This document shows, in pieces, positions 1-9,935 of a stretch of 64,000 nt of DNA. Position 1 is the first letter of the stretch; the number at the start of each line of letters is the position of its first letter. The DNA comes from Roseburia intestinalis L1-82 (GTDB lineage: Bacteria > Bacillota > Clostridia > Lachnospirales > Lachnospiraceae): NCBI RefSeq assembly GCF_900537995.1, contig NZ_LR027880.1:2054001-2118000 (forward strand), given 5' to 3'. The notes beneath the pieces were generated by a model, which was given only the letters and a program-made list of their open reading frames with translations, did no database searches and had not been told where the DNA came from. The translations under genes were made by a program, and so were the position numbers.

Positions 1-437
1 CTGGACTGGTAGAGACTTCTTTAAATACCGGAATCATGAAACTGACAACAGATGGCCTTGAGCTGACCGCATCTGTGCGAAGCAGTGTCTCCACAAGAAA
101 AGAAGAATTAAAAGATAAATTAGAGTATCTGGCCGAATTTTTAGGCGGTGAGATCTCTGTAAGCGGGGATTATCCGGCATGGGAGTATCGCGCGGAGTCT
201 GATATCCGTGAGGGAATCAGTGCCGTATACGAAGAATTATTCCACGAGGAGCCAGTGTTTGAGGCAATCCATGCAGGACTTGAGTGCGGTATCTTATCCG
301 GCAAGATCGCAGATCTCGACTGCGTTTCCTTCGGACCGAATAACTTTGATATCCATACACCGAAGGAGCGTCTCAGCATTTCTTCTACCGAAAAAGTATG
401 GAAACTGATTGTGGAATTTTTAAAGAGAAGTAAATAA
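1..437 (+). CDS. pepD: Aminoacyl-histidine dipeptidase PepD, C-terminal part (5' end outside window)
   Basis: The reading frame is open from base 3 (reading GLVETSLNTGIM) into the stretch that follows the first ATG at 36, so this is the tail of a longer gene cut by the window edge and not a new start. The segment LVETSLN, the FHEEPVFEAIHAGLECG block and the GPNNFDIHTPKERL block near the end match the C-terminal part of the cytosolic Xaa-His dipeptidases of peptidase family M20 (PepD). The family cleaves dipeptides using two metal ions; the HAGLECG and GP-x-HTPKE stretches lie in the catalytic domain. The gene ends about 50 nt before the next one. Identification is from remembered family motifs; only about 145 codons are visible. 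Confidence 0.85.
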   Translation, partial: GLVETSLNTGIMKLTTDGLELTASVRSSVSTRKEELKDKLEYLAEFLGGEISVSGDYPAWEYRAESDIREGISAVYEELFHEEPVFEAIHAGLECGILSGKIADLDCVSFGPNNFDIHTPKERLSISSTEKVWKLIVEFLKRSK

Positions 438-491
438 AAACGTTTGTCATAAATTTAATATTGCAAAAATAAGGGAGTACGGACTGGTCTT

Positions 492-1334
492 ATGAAAAAA
501 GTCAGATTGTGGCTGCTTGTGTTTTTATGTATGATGGCAGTGTTTCAGGTACTTTTGACAGAAGAACTTTTAGAGAGTGCACACAGGAGAAACTGTTTTT
601 CTTATGAAACGGCATTTCGCAATCTGCGGAACCATAATCTGACAAAAGATCAGGTCAATACCTTTTTTAACAATGCCGGATCCGATATGGAAGGGTTTTG
701 TGAGCTTTTGACGATGTATTTTGCATCGGACTGCCAGATGACAGATCCTAAGCTGTTGAAGAAACAGGTCGCAGATGCAAAAAAATATCGTGGCAATGAA
801 TTTACAGAGATAAACGGATATGTCAAAAGCGTCTGGAGTGACCTTTTGTGTTTTCCGGTGGGAAAGATCGCAGGAAAACCGGAAGATAACGTTGTATTTG
901 AAAATAGCTGGATGCAGAGCCGGACTTTTGGCGGCGACCGCGGACATGAGGGAACCGATATCATGGCATCGGAAAATGTGCGGGGCATATATCCGGTCTA
1001 CAGTATGACCGACGGCGTTGTGGAAAATATAGGCTGGCTCCGTCTTGGCGGCTACCGGATCGGAATCCGGAGTCCGTCCGGTGCATATTTTTATTATGCC
1101 CATCTGGCGGAGTATGCAAAAGACTTTCAGATCGGTGAAACAGTATCGGCGGGCACATTTCTCGGCTTTATGGGTGACACCGGTTACAGCGATGTGGAGG
1201 GCACGACCGGGAATTTTGCAGTCCATCTTCATATGGGAATCTATCTGAATGATAAAGATGGAACAGAGTTTTCGGTAAATTCCTATCCGATGCTTTCTTA
1301 TTTATGGGAAAGACAAGGAGGCGCACTTAGGTGA
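492..1334 (+). CDS. M23-family metallopeptidase, membrane-anchored or secreted
   Basis: A 280-residue protein starting MKKVRLWLLVFLCMMAVFQV, a signal peptide or N-terminal anchor with no clear lipobox. The C-terminal half carries the LytM/M23 zinc site: HEGTD (H and D ligands, about residue 155) and HLHMG (about residue 250), with a typical GxVxxIGW turn between them. Members of the family cut peptide cross-links in peptidoglycan or act as regulatory wall proteins. The first 120 residues have no recognised domain and resemble the N-terminal regions of clostridial M23 proteins. It stands alone between pepD and a pseudouridine synthase gene. All expected metal ligands are present, so it is probably active; the substrate bond cannot be told from sequence. 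Confidence 0.85.
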   Translation: MKKVRLWLLVFLCMMAVFQVLLTEELLESAHRRNCFSYETAFRNLRNHNLTKDQVNTFFNNAGSDMEGFCELLTMYFASDCQMTDPKLLKKQVADAKKYRGNEFTEINGYVKSVWSDLLCFPVGKIAGKPEDNVVFENSWMQSRTFGGDRGHEGTDIMASENVRGIYPVYSMTDGVVENIGWLRLGGYRIGIRSPSGAYFYYAHLAEYAKDFQIGETVSAGTFLGFMGDTGYSDVEGTTGNFAVHLHMGIYLNDKDGTEFSVNSYPMLSYLWERQGGALR

Positions 1335-1439
1335 GCCGCCATTTTTCGACAACATCATTTGCAGCATAATTTGAATATTATACAGATATAGTAAATAATG
1401 GCTATTGATATAGTAAGATTTTAGAGAATGGAGAGAGCC

Positions 1440-2147
1440 ATGCGGCTGGATAAATTACTGACCGAACTCGGCACAGGAAGCAGAAGCGAAGTAAAAAAAT
1501 ATATCCGATCAGGGCTTGTCACGGTCAACGGGGAAGTTGTAAAGAAACCGGAACAGAGAGTGGATGAAAAAAATGATACGGTCTGTTTTCGGGGGAATCC
1601 GTTAACATATACAGAGTATGAATATTATCTGTTTCACAAACCGGCGGGATGTGTGACTGCAACGGAGGACAATCTGCACCGGACAGTCATGGACTATCTG
1701 ACTGACACGGCGCGCCATGACCTCTTCCCTGTGGGGAGACTTGACATTGATACAGAAGGACTGCTGCTCATCACAAATGATGGGGCATTAGCACACGATC
1801 TGCTCAGCCCGGCGAAGCATGTTTCGAAGGTTTACTATGCAAAAATCGACGGTCGTGTCACGGAAGAAGATGTTAACCTTTTTGAAAATGGGGTTGACAT
1901 AGGAGAAGAAAAGCCTGCAAAACCGGCACTTTTAGAGGTTTTGCATTCGGGTGACAATTCGGAAATCAGGTTAACAATTACAGAAGGCAGGTTCCATCAG
2001 GTAAAGCGGATGTTTGAGGCAGTGGGAAAGAAGGTTACTTATCTAAAACGTGTGGAGATGGGATCACTGGTGTTGCCGGATGAACTTGCTCCCGGGGAAT
2101 ACCGTCCACTGACCGAAGAAGAATTACAGGAACTGCGCCGACACTGA
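1440..2147 (+). CDS. Pseudouridine synthase, RsuA/RluB family
   Basis: A 235-residue protein with an N-terminal S4 RNA-binding domain ([11 protein letters not shown], residues 1-60) and a catalytic domain containing [17 protein letters not shown], in which the second Asp is the family's catalytic residue. The KPAG motif ([13 protein letters not shown]) and a late GRFHQVKRM motif complete the RsuA/RluB/RluE signature. It isomerises a uridine in 16S or 23S rRNA; which one cannot be read from sequence. I place the start at 1440 because GGAGAG precedes it at a good distance; an ATG at 1428 in the same frame lies inside that ribosome binding site. Confidence 0.85.
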   Translation: MRLDKLLTELGTGSRSEVKKYIRSGLVTVNGEVVKKPEQRVDEKNDTVCFRGNPLTYTEYEYYLFHKPAGCVTATEDNLHRTVMDYLTDTARHDLFPVGRLDIDTEGLLLITNDGALAHDLLSPAKHVSKVYYAKIDGRVTEEDVNLFENGVDIGEEKPAKPALLEVLHSGDNSEIRLTITEGRFHQVKRMFEAVGKKVTYLKRVEMGSLVLPDELAPGEYRPLTEEELQELRRH

Positions 2148-2232
2148 CAGGCAGACAGAAAAAAAGAAAACATGCAGATGCGGCTTAGATATCTGTGCTG
2201 TCTCTGTGCAATATACAGAAATGAGGATCAAC

Positions 2233-4257
2233 ATGAAAAATGGTTTTTTACCAATCAGCAAAGAAGATATGAGAGAGGCTGGCATAGACCAGCTTGATTT
2301 TGTTTATGTGTGCGGTGACGCTTATGTCGATCATCCATCGTTTGGACATGCCATCATATCGCGTTTATTAGAAGCACATGGCTATAAAGTCGGTATCATT
2401 GCACAGCCGGACTGGCATGACAAAGAGTCTATTAATATTTTAGGAGAACCGCGGCTCGGCTTTCTTGTCTCTGCAGGAAATATGGATTCCATGGTAAACC
2501 ATTATTCTGTTTCTAAAAAGAGACGCCAGAGCGATGCGTTCACACCGGGAGGCGTGATGGGAAAACGCCCCGATTATGCGACGGTTGTCTATTGCAACTT
2601 GATCCGGCAGACATATAAGCACAAACCGATCATCATCGGCGGGATCGAGGCAAGTTTAAGAAGGCTTGCGCATTACGATTACTGGTCGAATAAATTAAAA
2701 CGTTCCATCCTGTTAGACTCCGGTGCAGACATCATTTCCTATGGTATGGGCGAACACAGTATCATAGAGATCGCAGATGCTCTGGATAGCGGGTTAGATA
2801 TCAAAGACATCACATTTATTGACGGAACGGTTTACAAGACCAGAAAACGTGAGGATATTTACGATGCAATCGAATTGCCGCATTATGAAGCACTGCTTGC
2901 GGATAAAAAAGAATATGCAAAAAGCTTTTATGTGCAGTACAGCAATACGGATCCGTTCGTAGCAAAACGTTTGTTTGAAACGTATGACGGGAAAATGTTT
3001 GTGGTACAGAATCCGCCATCAAAACCTCTGACACAGAGTGAGATGGATCAGGTATATTCGCTTCCTTACATGAGAACTTACCATCCATCTTATGAGGAGA
3101 CAGGCGGTGTTCCGGCGATCGAGGAGGTCAAATTTTCCTTAGTCAGCAACCGGGGCTGCTACGGCGGCTGCAGTTTCTGTGCACTGACCTTCCATCAGGG
3201 GCGTATCATCCAGACCAGAAGCCATGAATCGATTTTAGCCGAGGCAAACCAGATCGTCTGGGAACCGGATTTTAAGGGATATATCCACGATGTCGGAGGT
3301 CCGACTGCAAACTTCCGTGCGCCGGCGTGTGACAAGCAGCTTACCAAAGGTGTCTGTCCGCATAAACAGTGTCTGTTCCCGCAGCCTTGTAAAAATTTGA
3401 AAGTAGACCACAAAGATTATCTGTCGCTGCTCCGGAAATTAAGACAGCTCCCGAATGTGAAAAAAGTTTTTATCCGTTCCGGTATCCGGTTTGACTACCT
3501 GATTTACGATAAAGACCGCACGTTTTTACGTGAACTTTGCGAGCACCATGTCAGCGGTCAGCTGAAAGTTGCACCGGAACATATCTCCAATGCGGTATTG
3601 GAGAAGATGGGGAAACCGAGCGTGGAAGTATATAAAAAGTTCGTGAAGGCATATAAGGACATGAATGAAAAGCTTGGCAAAAAACAGTACTTAGTGCCAT
3701 ACCTGATGTCCTCTCATCCGGGTTCTACTTTAAAGGAAGCTGTAGAACTGGCTGAATTTTTGCGTGACCTCGGCTATATGCCGGAGCAGGTACAGGATTT
3801 TTATCCGACACCTTCTACGATCTCAACCTGTATGTATTATACCGGATTGGATCCACGCACGATGGAACCGGTTTATGTCGCTGTCAATCCACATGAAAAA
3901 GCGATGCAGAGGGCGCTGATCCAGTACCGGAACCCGAAAAATTATGATCTGGTGGTGGAAGCACTCACAAAGGCTGGCAGAACAGACCTGATCGGATTTG
4001 ACAAACACTGCCTGATCCGTCCGAGAAGAGAACATTCTTTTGATCGAAATGGCGCGAAAAATGACAGAGGAAACAATTCCCACAGAAGCAGTTCAAAAAA
4101 TGACAGGGACAATTTCCACAGCAAAAACAGCGTGAAAAATGACAGACGGACGGTCACATCCGGCAGCCGTAAAAAGATTACAGCGTCTGGAAATAACCAG
4201 CAGAATACTGGCGCCAAGAAAAAAAAGACGATCCGCAACATCCATAAAAAGAAATAG
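2233..4257 (+). CDS. YgiQ-family radical SAM protein
   Basis: A 674-residue protein of the YgiQ type. The N-terminal domain (residues 1-290, with [18 protein letters not shown]) resembles cobalamin-binding-like domains; the radical SAM core follows with the CYGGCSFC cluster motif (CxxxCxxC, about residue 310) that binds a [4Fe-4S] cluster. A conserved second Cys group ([20 protein letters not shown]) lies after it. The last 70 residues are basic, low-complexity and rich in Lys, Arg, Asn and Ser, consistent with nucleic acid contact, but the reaction of this family is not established. GAGGA precedes ATG 2233; a TTG/ATG further upstream at 2206 lacks one. The gene is followed after 12 nt by another pseudouridine synthase, suggesting co-transcription. 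Confidence 0.85.
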   Translation: MKNGFLPISKEDMREAGIDQLDFVYVCGDAYVDHPSFGHAIISRLLEAHGYKVGIIAQPDWHDKESINILGEPRLGFLVSAGNMDSMVNHYSVSKKRRQSDAFTPGGVMGKRPDYATVVYCNLIRQTYKHKPIIIGGIEASLRRLAHYDYWSNKLKRSILLDSGADIISYGMGEHSIIEIADALDSGLDIKDITFIDGTVYKTRKREDIYDAIELPHYEALLADKKEYAKSFYVQYSNTDPFVAKRLFETYDGKMFVVQNPPSKPLTQSEMDQVYSLPYMRTYHPSYEETGGVPAIEEVKFSLVSNRGCYGGCSFCALTFHQGRIIQTRSHESILAEANQIVWEPDFKGYIHDVGGPTANFRAPACDKQLTKGVCPHKQCLFPQPCKNLKVDHKDYLSLLRKLRQLPNVKKVFIRSGIRFDYLIYDKDRTFLRELCEHHVSGQLKVAPEHISNAVLEKMGKPSVEVYKKFVKAYKDMNEKLGKKQYLVPYLMSSHPGSTLKEAVELAEFLRDLGYMPEQVQDFYPTPSTISTCMYYTGLDPRTMEPVYVAVNPHEKAMQRALIQYRNPKNYDLVVEALTKAGRTDLIGFDKHCLIRPRREHSFDRNGAKNDRGNNSHRSSSKNDRDNFHSKNSVKNDRRTVTSGSRKKITASGNNQQNTGAKKKKTIRNIHKKK

Positions 4258-4269
4258 AAAGAAAATTTT

Positions 4270-5259
4270 ATGCGTGAATTTAAAATCAATGAAAACGAAG
4301 CGGGACAACGCTTTGATAAATATTTAAAAAAGCTGCTTGGCAATGCGCCGGGCAGCTTTATATACAAAATGCTCCGAAAAAAGAATATTACTTTAAATGG
4401 AAAAAAGGCAGACGGAACCGAAAAGTTGAATCAGGGCGACGATATAAAACTGTTTTTTTCCGATGAAACCTTTGAGAAGTTCAGTGGAAGCGGCACACCG
4501 GATTCTGAATTCGAGGCACTTAAAGTACTTTCGAGGGAGTTTACATCAGGAAAACGGAAACTTCCGGTTGTTTATGAAGATAAAGATGTGATTTTTATCA
4601 ATAAGCCGACCGGCATGCTTTCCCAGAAGGCAAAACCGGAAGATATTTCCGCAAACGAATATATTCTTGCATATCTGATCGCGAAAGGGGAACTGACGGA
4701 AAGTTCTTTCCGTACCTTCCGCCCATCGATCTGCAACCGGCTTGACCGCAATACATCCGGTCTGTTAGCTGCCGGAAAGACCTTAAAGGGACTTCAGGAG
4801 ATGGCAAAAGCCTTAAAGGAACGTTCGGTTCAGAAATATTACCGATGTATCGTAAAGGGGACGGTAAAAGAAGCTTCTTATCTGAAAGGTTATCTGCAGA
4901 AAGATGAATCGTCCAATCAGGTTTTGATCCGCAGGACAAAACCTTCTGAGGGAGAATGGCTCCCGATCGAGACGGAATATAAACCGATTCGCTGTATGGG
5001 CGGTTACACGGAGTTTGAAGTTCATCTGATGACCGGGCGATCCCATCAGATCCGTGCGCATCTTGCGTCTATCGGACATCCGATCATAGGAGACTATAAA
5101 TATGGAGATTCTGGAGTTAATGTATATTTTAAGAAAAATGCAAGGATAACGTCACAGCTTCTTCATGCAAGCCGCTTTGTATTTGAGGACGGCAGGGAGA
5201 TTACGGCTCCATGTGGTGCTGAATTTGAGCGGGCATGGAATGTGATCGAAAATTTATAA
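4270..5259 (+). CDS. Pseudouridine synthase, RluC/RluD (RluA) family
   Basis: A 329-residue protein. An S4 domain spans about residues 1-75 (QRFDKYLKKLLGNAPGS), and the catalytic domain carries NRLDRNTSGLL, where the Asp after RL is the catalytic residue of the RluA family. The usual first residue of that motif is His; here it is Asn, a common variant in this branch. LMTGRSHQIRAHLASIGHPI is the matching C-terminal motif. It modifies rRNA uridines. It begins 12 nt after ygiQ. A second member of the same family is encoded at 33939-34871, so the two have probably diverged in target. Confidence 0.85.
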   Translation: MREFKINENEAGQRFDKYLKKLLGNAPGSFIYKMLRKKNITLNGKKADGTEKLNQGDDIKLFFSDETFEKFSGSGTPDSEFEALKVLSREFTSGKRKLPVVYEDKDVIFINKPTGMLSQKAKPEDISANEYILAYLIAKGELTESSFRTFRPSICNRLDRNTSGLLAAGKTLKGLQEMAKALKERSVQKYYRCIVKGTVKEASYLKGYLQKDESSNQVLIRRTKPSEGEWLPIETEYKPIRCMGGYTEFEVHLMTGRSHQIRAHLASIGHPIIGDYKYGDSGVNVYFKKNARITSQLLHASRFVFEDGREITAPCGAEFERAWNVIENL

Positions 5260-5351
5260 ACCGATGAATGTACATTCTGTCATGTGCATGTTTTCAGACT
5301 ATAGTGTTCGAAAAAATTTGGAATAATTTATTTTTATAAAGGAGTACCATC

Positions 5352-5885
5352 ATGGCAACCTGGAACTCAAGAGGACTCAGGGGTTCAACCTTAGAGGAGT
5401 TCATCAACCGCACCAATGAAACTTATCTGACAAATGGCCTTGCGCTGATTCAGAAAGTTCCAACGCCGATCACACCCATCAATATAGACAAGGCAACAAG
5501 GCATATTACGCTGGCATATTTTGAACAGAAAAGTACCGTCGACTATATTGGCGCCGTCCAGGGAATCCCGGTGTGTTTTGACGCAAAGGAATGTGCGACA
5601 GACACCTTTCCGCTTCAGAATATCCATGAACATCAGGTAACATTCATGGAAAACTTTGAAAAGCAGGGGGGAATTTCTTTTTTTCTGATCAGTTTTACCG
5701 CAAGGAACGAATTTTATTATCTGCGCCTTGCAAAGCTGTTGGAATTTTGGAACCGCGCAAAAGAAGGTGGAAGAAAAAGTTTCCGTTATGAGGAATTAGA
5801 ATCCGATTATTTCCTTCCGAAAGGAAAAGCGGTACTGGTTCCTTACTTGGATACGCTGCAAAAAGATTTGCTGGCAAGGGATTGA
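5352..5885 (+). CDS. recU: Holliday junction resolvase RecU
   Basis: A 177-residue protein matching the Firmicute resolvase RecU in length and motifs: TWNSRGLRGSTLEEFIN at the N-terminus, STVDYIGAVQGIPVCFDAKE (metal-binding Asp, Asp, Glu and Lys of the nuclease fold) and the ISFFLISFTARNEFYYL core. It cuts four-way junctions formed in recombination and replication-fork rescue. In Bacillus recU is adjacent to a penicillin-binding protein gene; that linkage is absent here. GGAG precedes ATG 5352. The his operon promoter overlaps the last codons and stop codon. Confidence 0.9.
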   Translation: MATWNSRGLRGSTLEEFINRTNETYLTNGLALIQKVPTPITPINIDKATRHITLAYFEQKSTVDYIGAVQGIPVCFDAKECATDTFPLQNIHEHQVTFMENFEKQGGISFFLISFTARNEFYYLRLAKLLEFWNRAKEGGRKSFRYEELESDYFLPKGKAVLVPYLDTLQKDLLARD

Positions 5886-5910
5886 CATTCCCTTTGTTTT
5901 CCAATATAAT
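5882..5910 (+). promoter_or_regulatory. Consensus sigma-70/sigma-A promoter of the his operon
   Basis: TTGACA at 5882-5887 and TATAAT at 5905-5910, separated by exactly 17 nt, are a perfect match to the housekeeping promoter consensus. The -35 box overlaps the TGA stop of recU. Transcription would start near 5917, giving a leader of about 105 nt before hisZ. Confidence 0.85.
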
Positions 5911-5916
5911 AAACAG

Positions 5917-6021
5917 CAGTTTTATGTGGTAGCAAGGTAGCACACTAAAGTGCAAGAGAAAAATGTGTGCAGGGACGGCAGAAAAATCACTTATCACATA
6001 ACGTCCCGGAATGGAGATTTG
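5917..6021 (+). promoter_or_regulatory. Structured leader of hisZ, mechanism unknown
   Basis: Within the leader, GCACAC (5940-5945) can pair with GTGTGC (5965-5970), or its GCAC part with the closer GTGC (5950-5953), so two mutually exclusive hairpins are possible. A further pair, GGGACG (5972-5977) with CGTCCC (6002-6007), ends six bases before the ribosome binding site of hisZ. No T-box signature, no run of His codons and no U-tract were found, so this is only a candidate for post-initiation control. Confidence 0.4.
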
Positions 6022-7206
6022 ATGAAAAGACAGTTATTACATACACCTGAAGGTGTCAGGGATATTTACAATGACGAATGCGAGAAAAAGCTGATTTTGC
6101 AGGATGAATTATTAAAAGTACAGAAACAGTACGGTTATCACCCAATCCAGACACCAACATTTGAATTTTTTGATACCTTTGGCAGAGAGATCGGAACCAC
6201 ACCTTCGAAGGATCTGTATAAGTTTTTTGACCGGGAGGGAAATACGTTGGTACTTCGACCGGATATTACACCTTCCATTGCGCGATGTGCCGCAATGTAT
6301 TTTGGTGAGGAGAAGATGCCGATCCGTCTCTGCTATATGGGAAATACATTTTTAAACAACAGCAGCTATCAGGGAAGATTAAAAGAGAGCACACAGCTTG
6401 GCGCAGAGCTTTTAGGCGATTCCACGGTAGATGCAGACGCGGAGATCATTGCCATGGTGATCGACTGCCTGAAAAAAGCAGGATTAAAAGAGTTTCAGCT
6501 TTCCGTCGGTCATGCAGAATTTTTCCGCGGTTTGACAGATGCGGCAGGGTTAAAGGAAGAACAGGAAGAAGAACTTCATGACCTTATTTCCAACAAAAAT
6601 TATTTTGGTGTAACGGAGTTTGCTGAGACGCTGAGCTTAAACGATAACTTAAAGGCTCTGTTTGGAATGCTCGGCAATCTGTATACCGGATCTGACGAAT
6701 TGCAGACGGCAAAGAAATATGCATCTGAATATCCGCGTATCTTAGCCGCGATCGAGCGCCTTGAGGAGTTACATCAGGTTTTAAAGATCTATGGCATTGA
6801 TAAATATGTCTCCGTGGAGCTTGGAATTGTCAGCAATTATCAGTACTATACCGGCATCATTTTTGCGGGATACACGTTTGGAAGCGGTGAGCCGATCGTA
6901 AAGGGCGGCCGTTATGATGAACTTCTGACTTACTTTGGAAAGGAGTCAGCATCCATCGGTTTTGCGATCGTTATTGACCAGCTGATGGCAGCACTTTCCA
7001 GACAGAAGATCGAAATTCCGGTACAATATCAGAACGAACTTATTATTTATGATTCGAAAATGCGCAGTGAGGCGATCAAAAAGGCGATGGAGCTGCGTAC
7101 TGACGGCAGAAATGTGGAGCTGATGGCAAGAGATATCTCAAAGACCGAAGAAGATTATCGCACCTATGCAAAGCAGAATCACTTTGTGAATGTGACATTT
7201 ATGTAA
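6022..7206 (+). CDS. hisZ: ATP phosphoribosyltransferase regulatory subunit HisZ
   Basis: A 394-residue paralogue of histidyl-tRNA synthetase: [13 protein letters not shown] at the N-terminus, the class II synthetase motif 2 region [19 protein letters not shown] and a degenerate C-terminal half. HisZ has no charging activity; it forms an octamer with short HisG and makes it active and feedback-sensitive. The neighbouring hisG is indeed the short form, which needs HisZ. The start at 6022 is chosen because GGAGA ends 4 nt upstream and the family begins with [14 protein letters not shown]; an upstream ATG-less extension in the same frame is leader. First gene of the operon. Confidence 0.92.
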   Translation: MKRQLLHTPEGVRDIYNDECEKKLILQDELLKVQKQYGYHPIQTPTFEFFDTFGREIGTTPSKDLYKFFDREGNTLVLRPDITPSIARCAAMYFGEEKMPIRLCYMGNTFLNNSSYQGRLKESTQLGAELLGDSTVDADAEIIAMVIDCLKKAGLKEFQLSVGHAEFFRGLTDAAGLKEEQEEELHDLISNKNYFGVTEFAETLSLNDNLKALFGMLGNLYTGSDELQTAKKYASEYPRILAAIERLEELHQVLKIYGIDKYVSVELGIVSNYQYYTGIIFAGYTFGSGEPIVKGGRYDELLTYFGKESASIGFAIVIDQLMAALSRQKIEIPVQYQNELIIYDSKMRSEAIKKAMELRTDGRNVELMARDISKTEEDYRTYAKQNHFVNVTFM

Positions 7207-7219
7207 GGAGACGGATACG

Positions 7220-7864
7220 ATGGAAGAGATGAGATATTTAACCTTTGCCCTTGGGAAGGGAAGACTGGCGAAGAAAACTTTAGAGATGTTTGAACAGATC
7301 GGCATAACCTGCGAGGAGATGAAGGACAAAGACACCAGAAAACTGATCTTTGTAAATGAAGAATTAAAACTCCGTTTTTTCCTTGCGAAGGGACCGGATG
7401 TGCCGACATATGTTGAATATGGTGCAGCAGATATTGGTATCGTTGGAAAAGATACGATCTTAGAGGAAGGCAGAAATATTTACGAGGTACTTGATCTTGG
7501 ATTTGGAAAATGCCGCATGTGCATCTGTGGACCGGAAAATGCAAAAGAGCTGTTAAACCATCATGAACTGATCCGCGTTGCAACCAAGTATCCGCGGATT
7601 GCAAAAGATTATTTCTATAATAAGAAACATCAGACTGTGGAGATCATCAAGCTGAACGGATCAATCGAGTTGGCGCCGATCGTTGGCTTATCTGAAGTTA
7701 TCTGCGATATCGTAGAAACCGGCTCCACCCTGCGTGAGAACGGTTTGTCGGTGTTAGAGGAAGTTTGTCCGCTTTCTGCCCGCATGGTAGTCAATCAGGT
7801 GAGCATGAAGATGGAAAATGAGCGCATTACAAAACTGATTTCCGATTTAAAGACCGTCATATAA
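7220..7864 (+). CDS. hisG: ATP phosphoribosyltransferase catalytic subunit, short form
   Basis: A 214-residue protein with [19 protein letters not shown] at the start and the phosphoribosyl-binding region [16 protein letters not shown] near residue 170. It joins ATP to PRPP in the first step of histidine synthesis. At this length it lacks the ~80-residue C-terminal regulatory domain of long HisG, fitting the hisZ gene 13 nt upstream. GGAG lies 10 nt before the start. Confidence 0.94.
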   Translation: MEEMRYLTFALGKGRLAKKTLEMFEQIGITCEEMKDKDTRKLIFVNEELKLRFFLAKGPDVPTYVEYGAADIGIVGKDTILEEGRNIYEVLDLGFGKCRMCICGPENAKELLNHHELIRVATKYPRIAKDYFYNKKHQTVEIIKLNGSIELAPIVGLSEVICDIVETGSTLRENGLSVLEEVCPLSARMVVNQVSMKMENERITKLISDLKTVI

Positions 7865-7937
7865 GATAACAAAAACCGTTTGCCACAGCAATGTTTTGAA
7901 TACAGACGGAACAGATGTTTTGAAATGGAGGAGAAGT

Positions 7938-9230
7938 ATGCGAATTATAGAACTGACAGAAGAGGCAAGAACAAATATACTGGAAAATCTTTTAAAAAGA
8001 AGCCCGAATTCCTATGGTGAATTTGAAGGCAGAGTAAATGAGATCATAGAAAATGTAAGGGCAAACCGCGATGCAGCGATCTTTGATTACACAAAGCGTT
8101 TTGATGGAGCTGACATCAACGCAGAGAATATCCTTGTGACGGAGGATGAGATTAAAGAGGCCTACGAAAAAGTGGATGAAAAACTGCTTACGGTGATCCG
8201 CAAGGCGCTGGTAAATATCCGCAAATATCATGAAAAACAGCGCCAGTATTCCTGGTTTGATTCCGAGGAGTCCGGCATTATTTTAGGACAGAAAGTGACT
8301 GCCTTGGAAAAAGTCGGCGTTTATGTACCGGGCGGAAAGGCAGTTTATCCGTCCTCCGTGCTTATGAACATCGTTCCGGCAAAGGTTGCGGGTGTAAAAA
8401 CTATCGTTATGACAACACCTCCCGGAAAAGACGGAAAAGTCAATCCGGCGACCTTAGTTGCGGCAAAAGAGGCAGGTGTGGATGCAATCTATAAAGTCGG
8501 CGGTGCACAGGCGATCGCAGCGCTGGCATTTGGTACGGAAAGCGTTCCAAAGGTAGACAAAATTGTAGGTCCTGGTAATATCTATGTTGCCCTGGCAAAG
8601 AAAGCCGTATTTGGTTTTGTAAGCATTGACTCCATTGCAGGCCCTAGTGAGATCATGGTGTTAGCAGATGAAACTGCAAACCCGCGTTTTGTTGCAGCAG
8701 ACCTTCTCTCGCAGGCAGAACATGACGAGATGGCATCTGCGATCCTTGTTACAACGAGCAGGGATTTAGCAGAGCAGGTATCAAAAGAAGTGGAAGGTTT
8801 TGTGGCACAGTTATCCAGAAAAGAAATCATTCAGAAGTCTTTGGATAATTATGGTTATATCTTAGTGGCAGAAAGTATGGACGAGGCGATCGCGACAGTG
8901 AACGAGATTGCATCCGAACATCTTGAACTTGTCACAAATAATCCATTTGAGACGATGACAAAGATCCGCAACGCGGGAGCAATTTTTGTCGGGGAATATT
9001 CCAGTGAACCATTGGGTGATTATTTCGCCGGTCCAAACCATGTGCTGCCGACGAACGGAACTGCAAAATTTTTCTCACCGCTTAGCGTGGATGATTTTAT
9101 CAAAAAGTCAAGCATTATCTCTTATTCAAGAGAGGCATTAGAGCCGATTTATAAAGATATCGTACAGTTTGCAGAATGTGAACAGTTAACGGCGCATGCA
9201 AATTCAATCCGTGTACGATTTGAAGACTAG
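7938..9230 (+). CDS. hisD: Histidinol dehydrogenase
   Basis: A 430-residue protein containing the HisD signature region IDSIAGPSEIMVLADETANP and DLLSQAEHDEMASAIL, with the zinc-ligand Gln/His pair in the latter, and later GAIFVGEYSSEPLGDYFAGPNH (catalytic Glu and His). It oxidises histidinol to histidine in two NAD-dependent steps. GGAGGAG precedes ATG 7938, which also gives the usual N-terminus, so the longer frame from 7896 is not used. Confidence 0.95.
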   Translation: MRIIELTEEARTNILENLLKRSPNSYGEFEGRVNEIIENVRANRDAAIFDYTKRFDGADINAENILVTEDEIKEAYEKVDEKLLTVIRKALVNIRKYHEKQRQYSWFDSEESGIILGQKVTALEKVGVYVPGGKAVYPSSVLMNIVPAKVAGVKTIVMTTPPGKDGKVNPATLVAAKEAGVDAIYKVGGAQAIAALAFGTESVPKVDKIVGPGNIYVALAKKAVFGFVSIDSIAGPSEIMVLADETANPRFVAADLLSQAEHDEMASAILVTTSRDLAEQVSKEVEGFVAQLSRKEIIQKSLDNYGYILVAESMDEAIATVNEIASEHLELVTNNPFETMTKIRNAGAIFVGEYSSEPLGDYFAGPNHVLPTNGTAKFFSPLSVDDFIKKSSIISYSREALEPIYKDIVQFAECEQLTAHANSIRVRFED

Positions 9231-9246
9231 AGAGGAATGTGGTAAA

Positions 9247-9834
9247 ATGGAAAGAACGGCGGAGTACATACGAAAAACAAAAGAAACGGATATTAAGATT
9301 AATCTGAATATAGACGGAACTGGTAAAGCGGAGATTGACACTGGGATCGGCTTTTTTGATCATATGTTAGAAGGATTTGCCAGACATGGTTTTTTTGATC
9401 TGGATGTCAAAGTGGAAGGTGATCTTGCCGTGGACTGCCATCACACGATCGAAGACACCGGAATCGTGCTTGGTAATGCGATCCGCAAAGCGTTAAAAAA
9501 TAAAAAGGGCATCAAGCGTTTTGGAAGCTGTATTTTGCCGATGGATGAGACACTGGTGCTCTGCGCCGTGGATCTCTCCGGCAGACCTTATCTTGTTTTT
9601 GATGGTGAATTTACTGTGGAGCGGGTAGGGTATATGGACACGGAGATGGTTAAAGAATTTTTCTATGCCGTTTCTTATGCAGCGGGTATGAATCTGCATA
9701 TCCGTGTATTGTCCGGCGGCAATAACCATCATATGATCGAAGCAATGTTCAAGGCATTTGCGAGGGCGTTAGATGAAGCAACCGGCTATGATCCGCGTAT
9801 CACGGATGTGTTGTCCACAAAAGGCAGCCTGTAG
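9247..9834 (+). CDS. hisB: Imidazoleglycerol-phosphate dehydratase
   Basis: A 195-residue monofunctional HisB: GIGFFDHMLEGFARHG, DCHHTIEDTGIVLG and GGNNHHMIEAMFKA hold the His and Glu ligands of the two manganese ions. The enzyme dehydrates imidazole glycerol phosphate. Full length for the family and without the fused phosphatase domain found in enterobacteria. AGAGAGGA precedes ATG 9247, 16 nt after the hisD stop. Confidence 0.95.
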   Translation: MERTAEYIRKTKETDIKINLNIDGTGKAEIDTGIGFFDHMLEGFARHGFFDLDVKVEGDLAVDCHHTIEDTGIVLGNAIRKALKNKKGIKRFGSCILPMDETLVLCAVDLSGRPYLVFDGEFTVERVGYMDTEMVKEFFYAVSYAAGMNLHIRVLSGGNNHHMIEAMFKAFARALDEATGYDPRITDVLSTKGSL

Positions 9835-9935
9835 GAAAACTTGCGATTCCTGCAGAAATCTGTCTTAGGTATATATCACAAAAGAAAAACGTGTATGGCT
9901 TGTTAAGAAAATGCAGGAATGGAGAGTTTTTAAAT

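Noticed and set aside
5917..6021. T-box riboswitch for histidine in the hisZ leader
   Set aside because: The leader is too short and lacks the T-box core and antiterminator/terminator pair; only alternative hairpins are supported.
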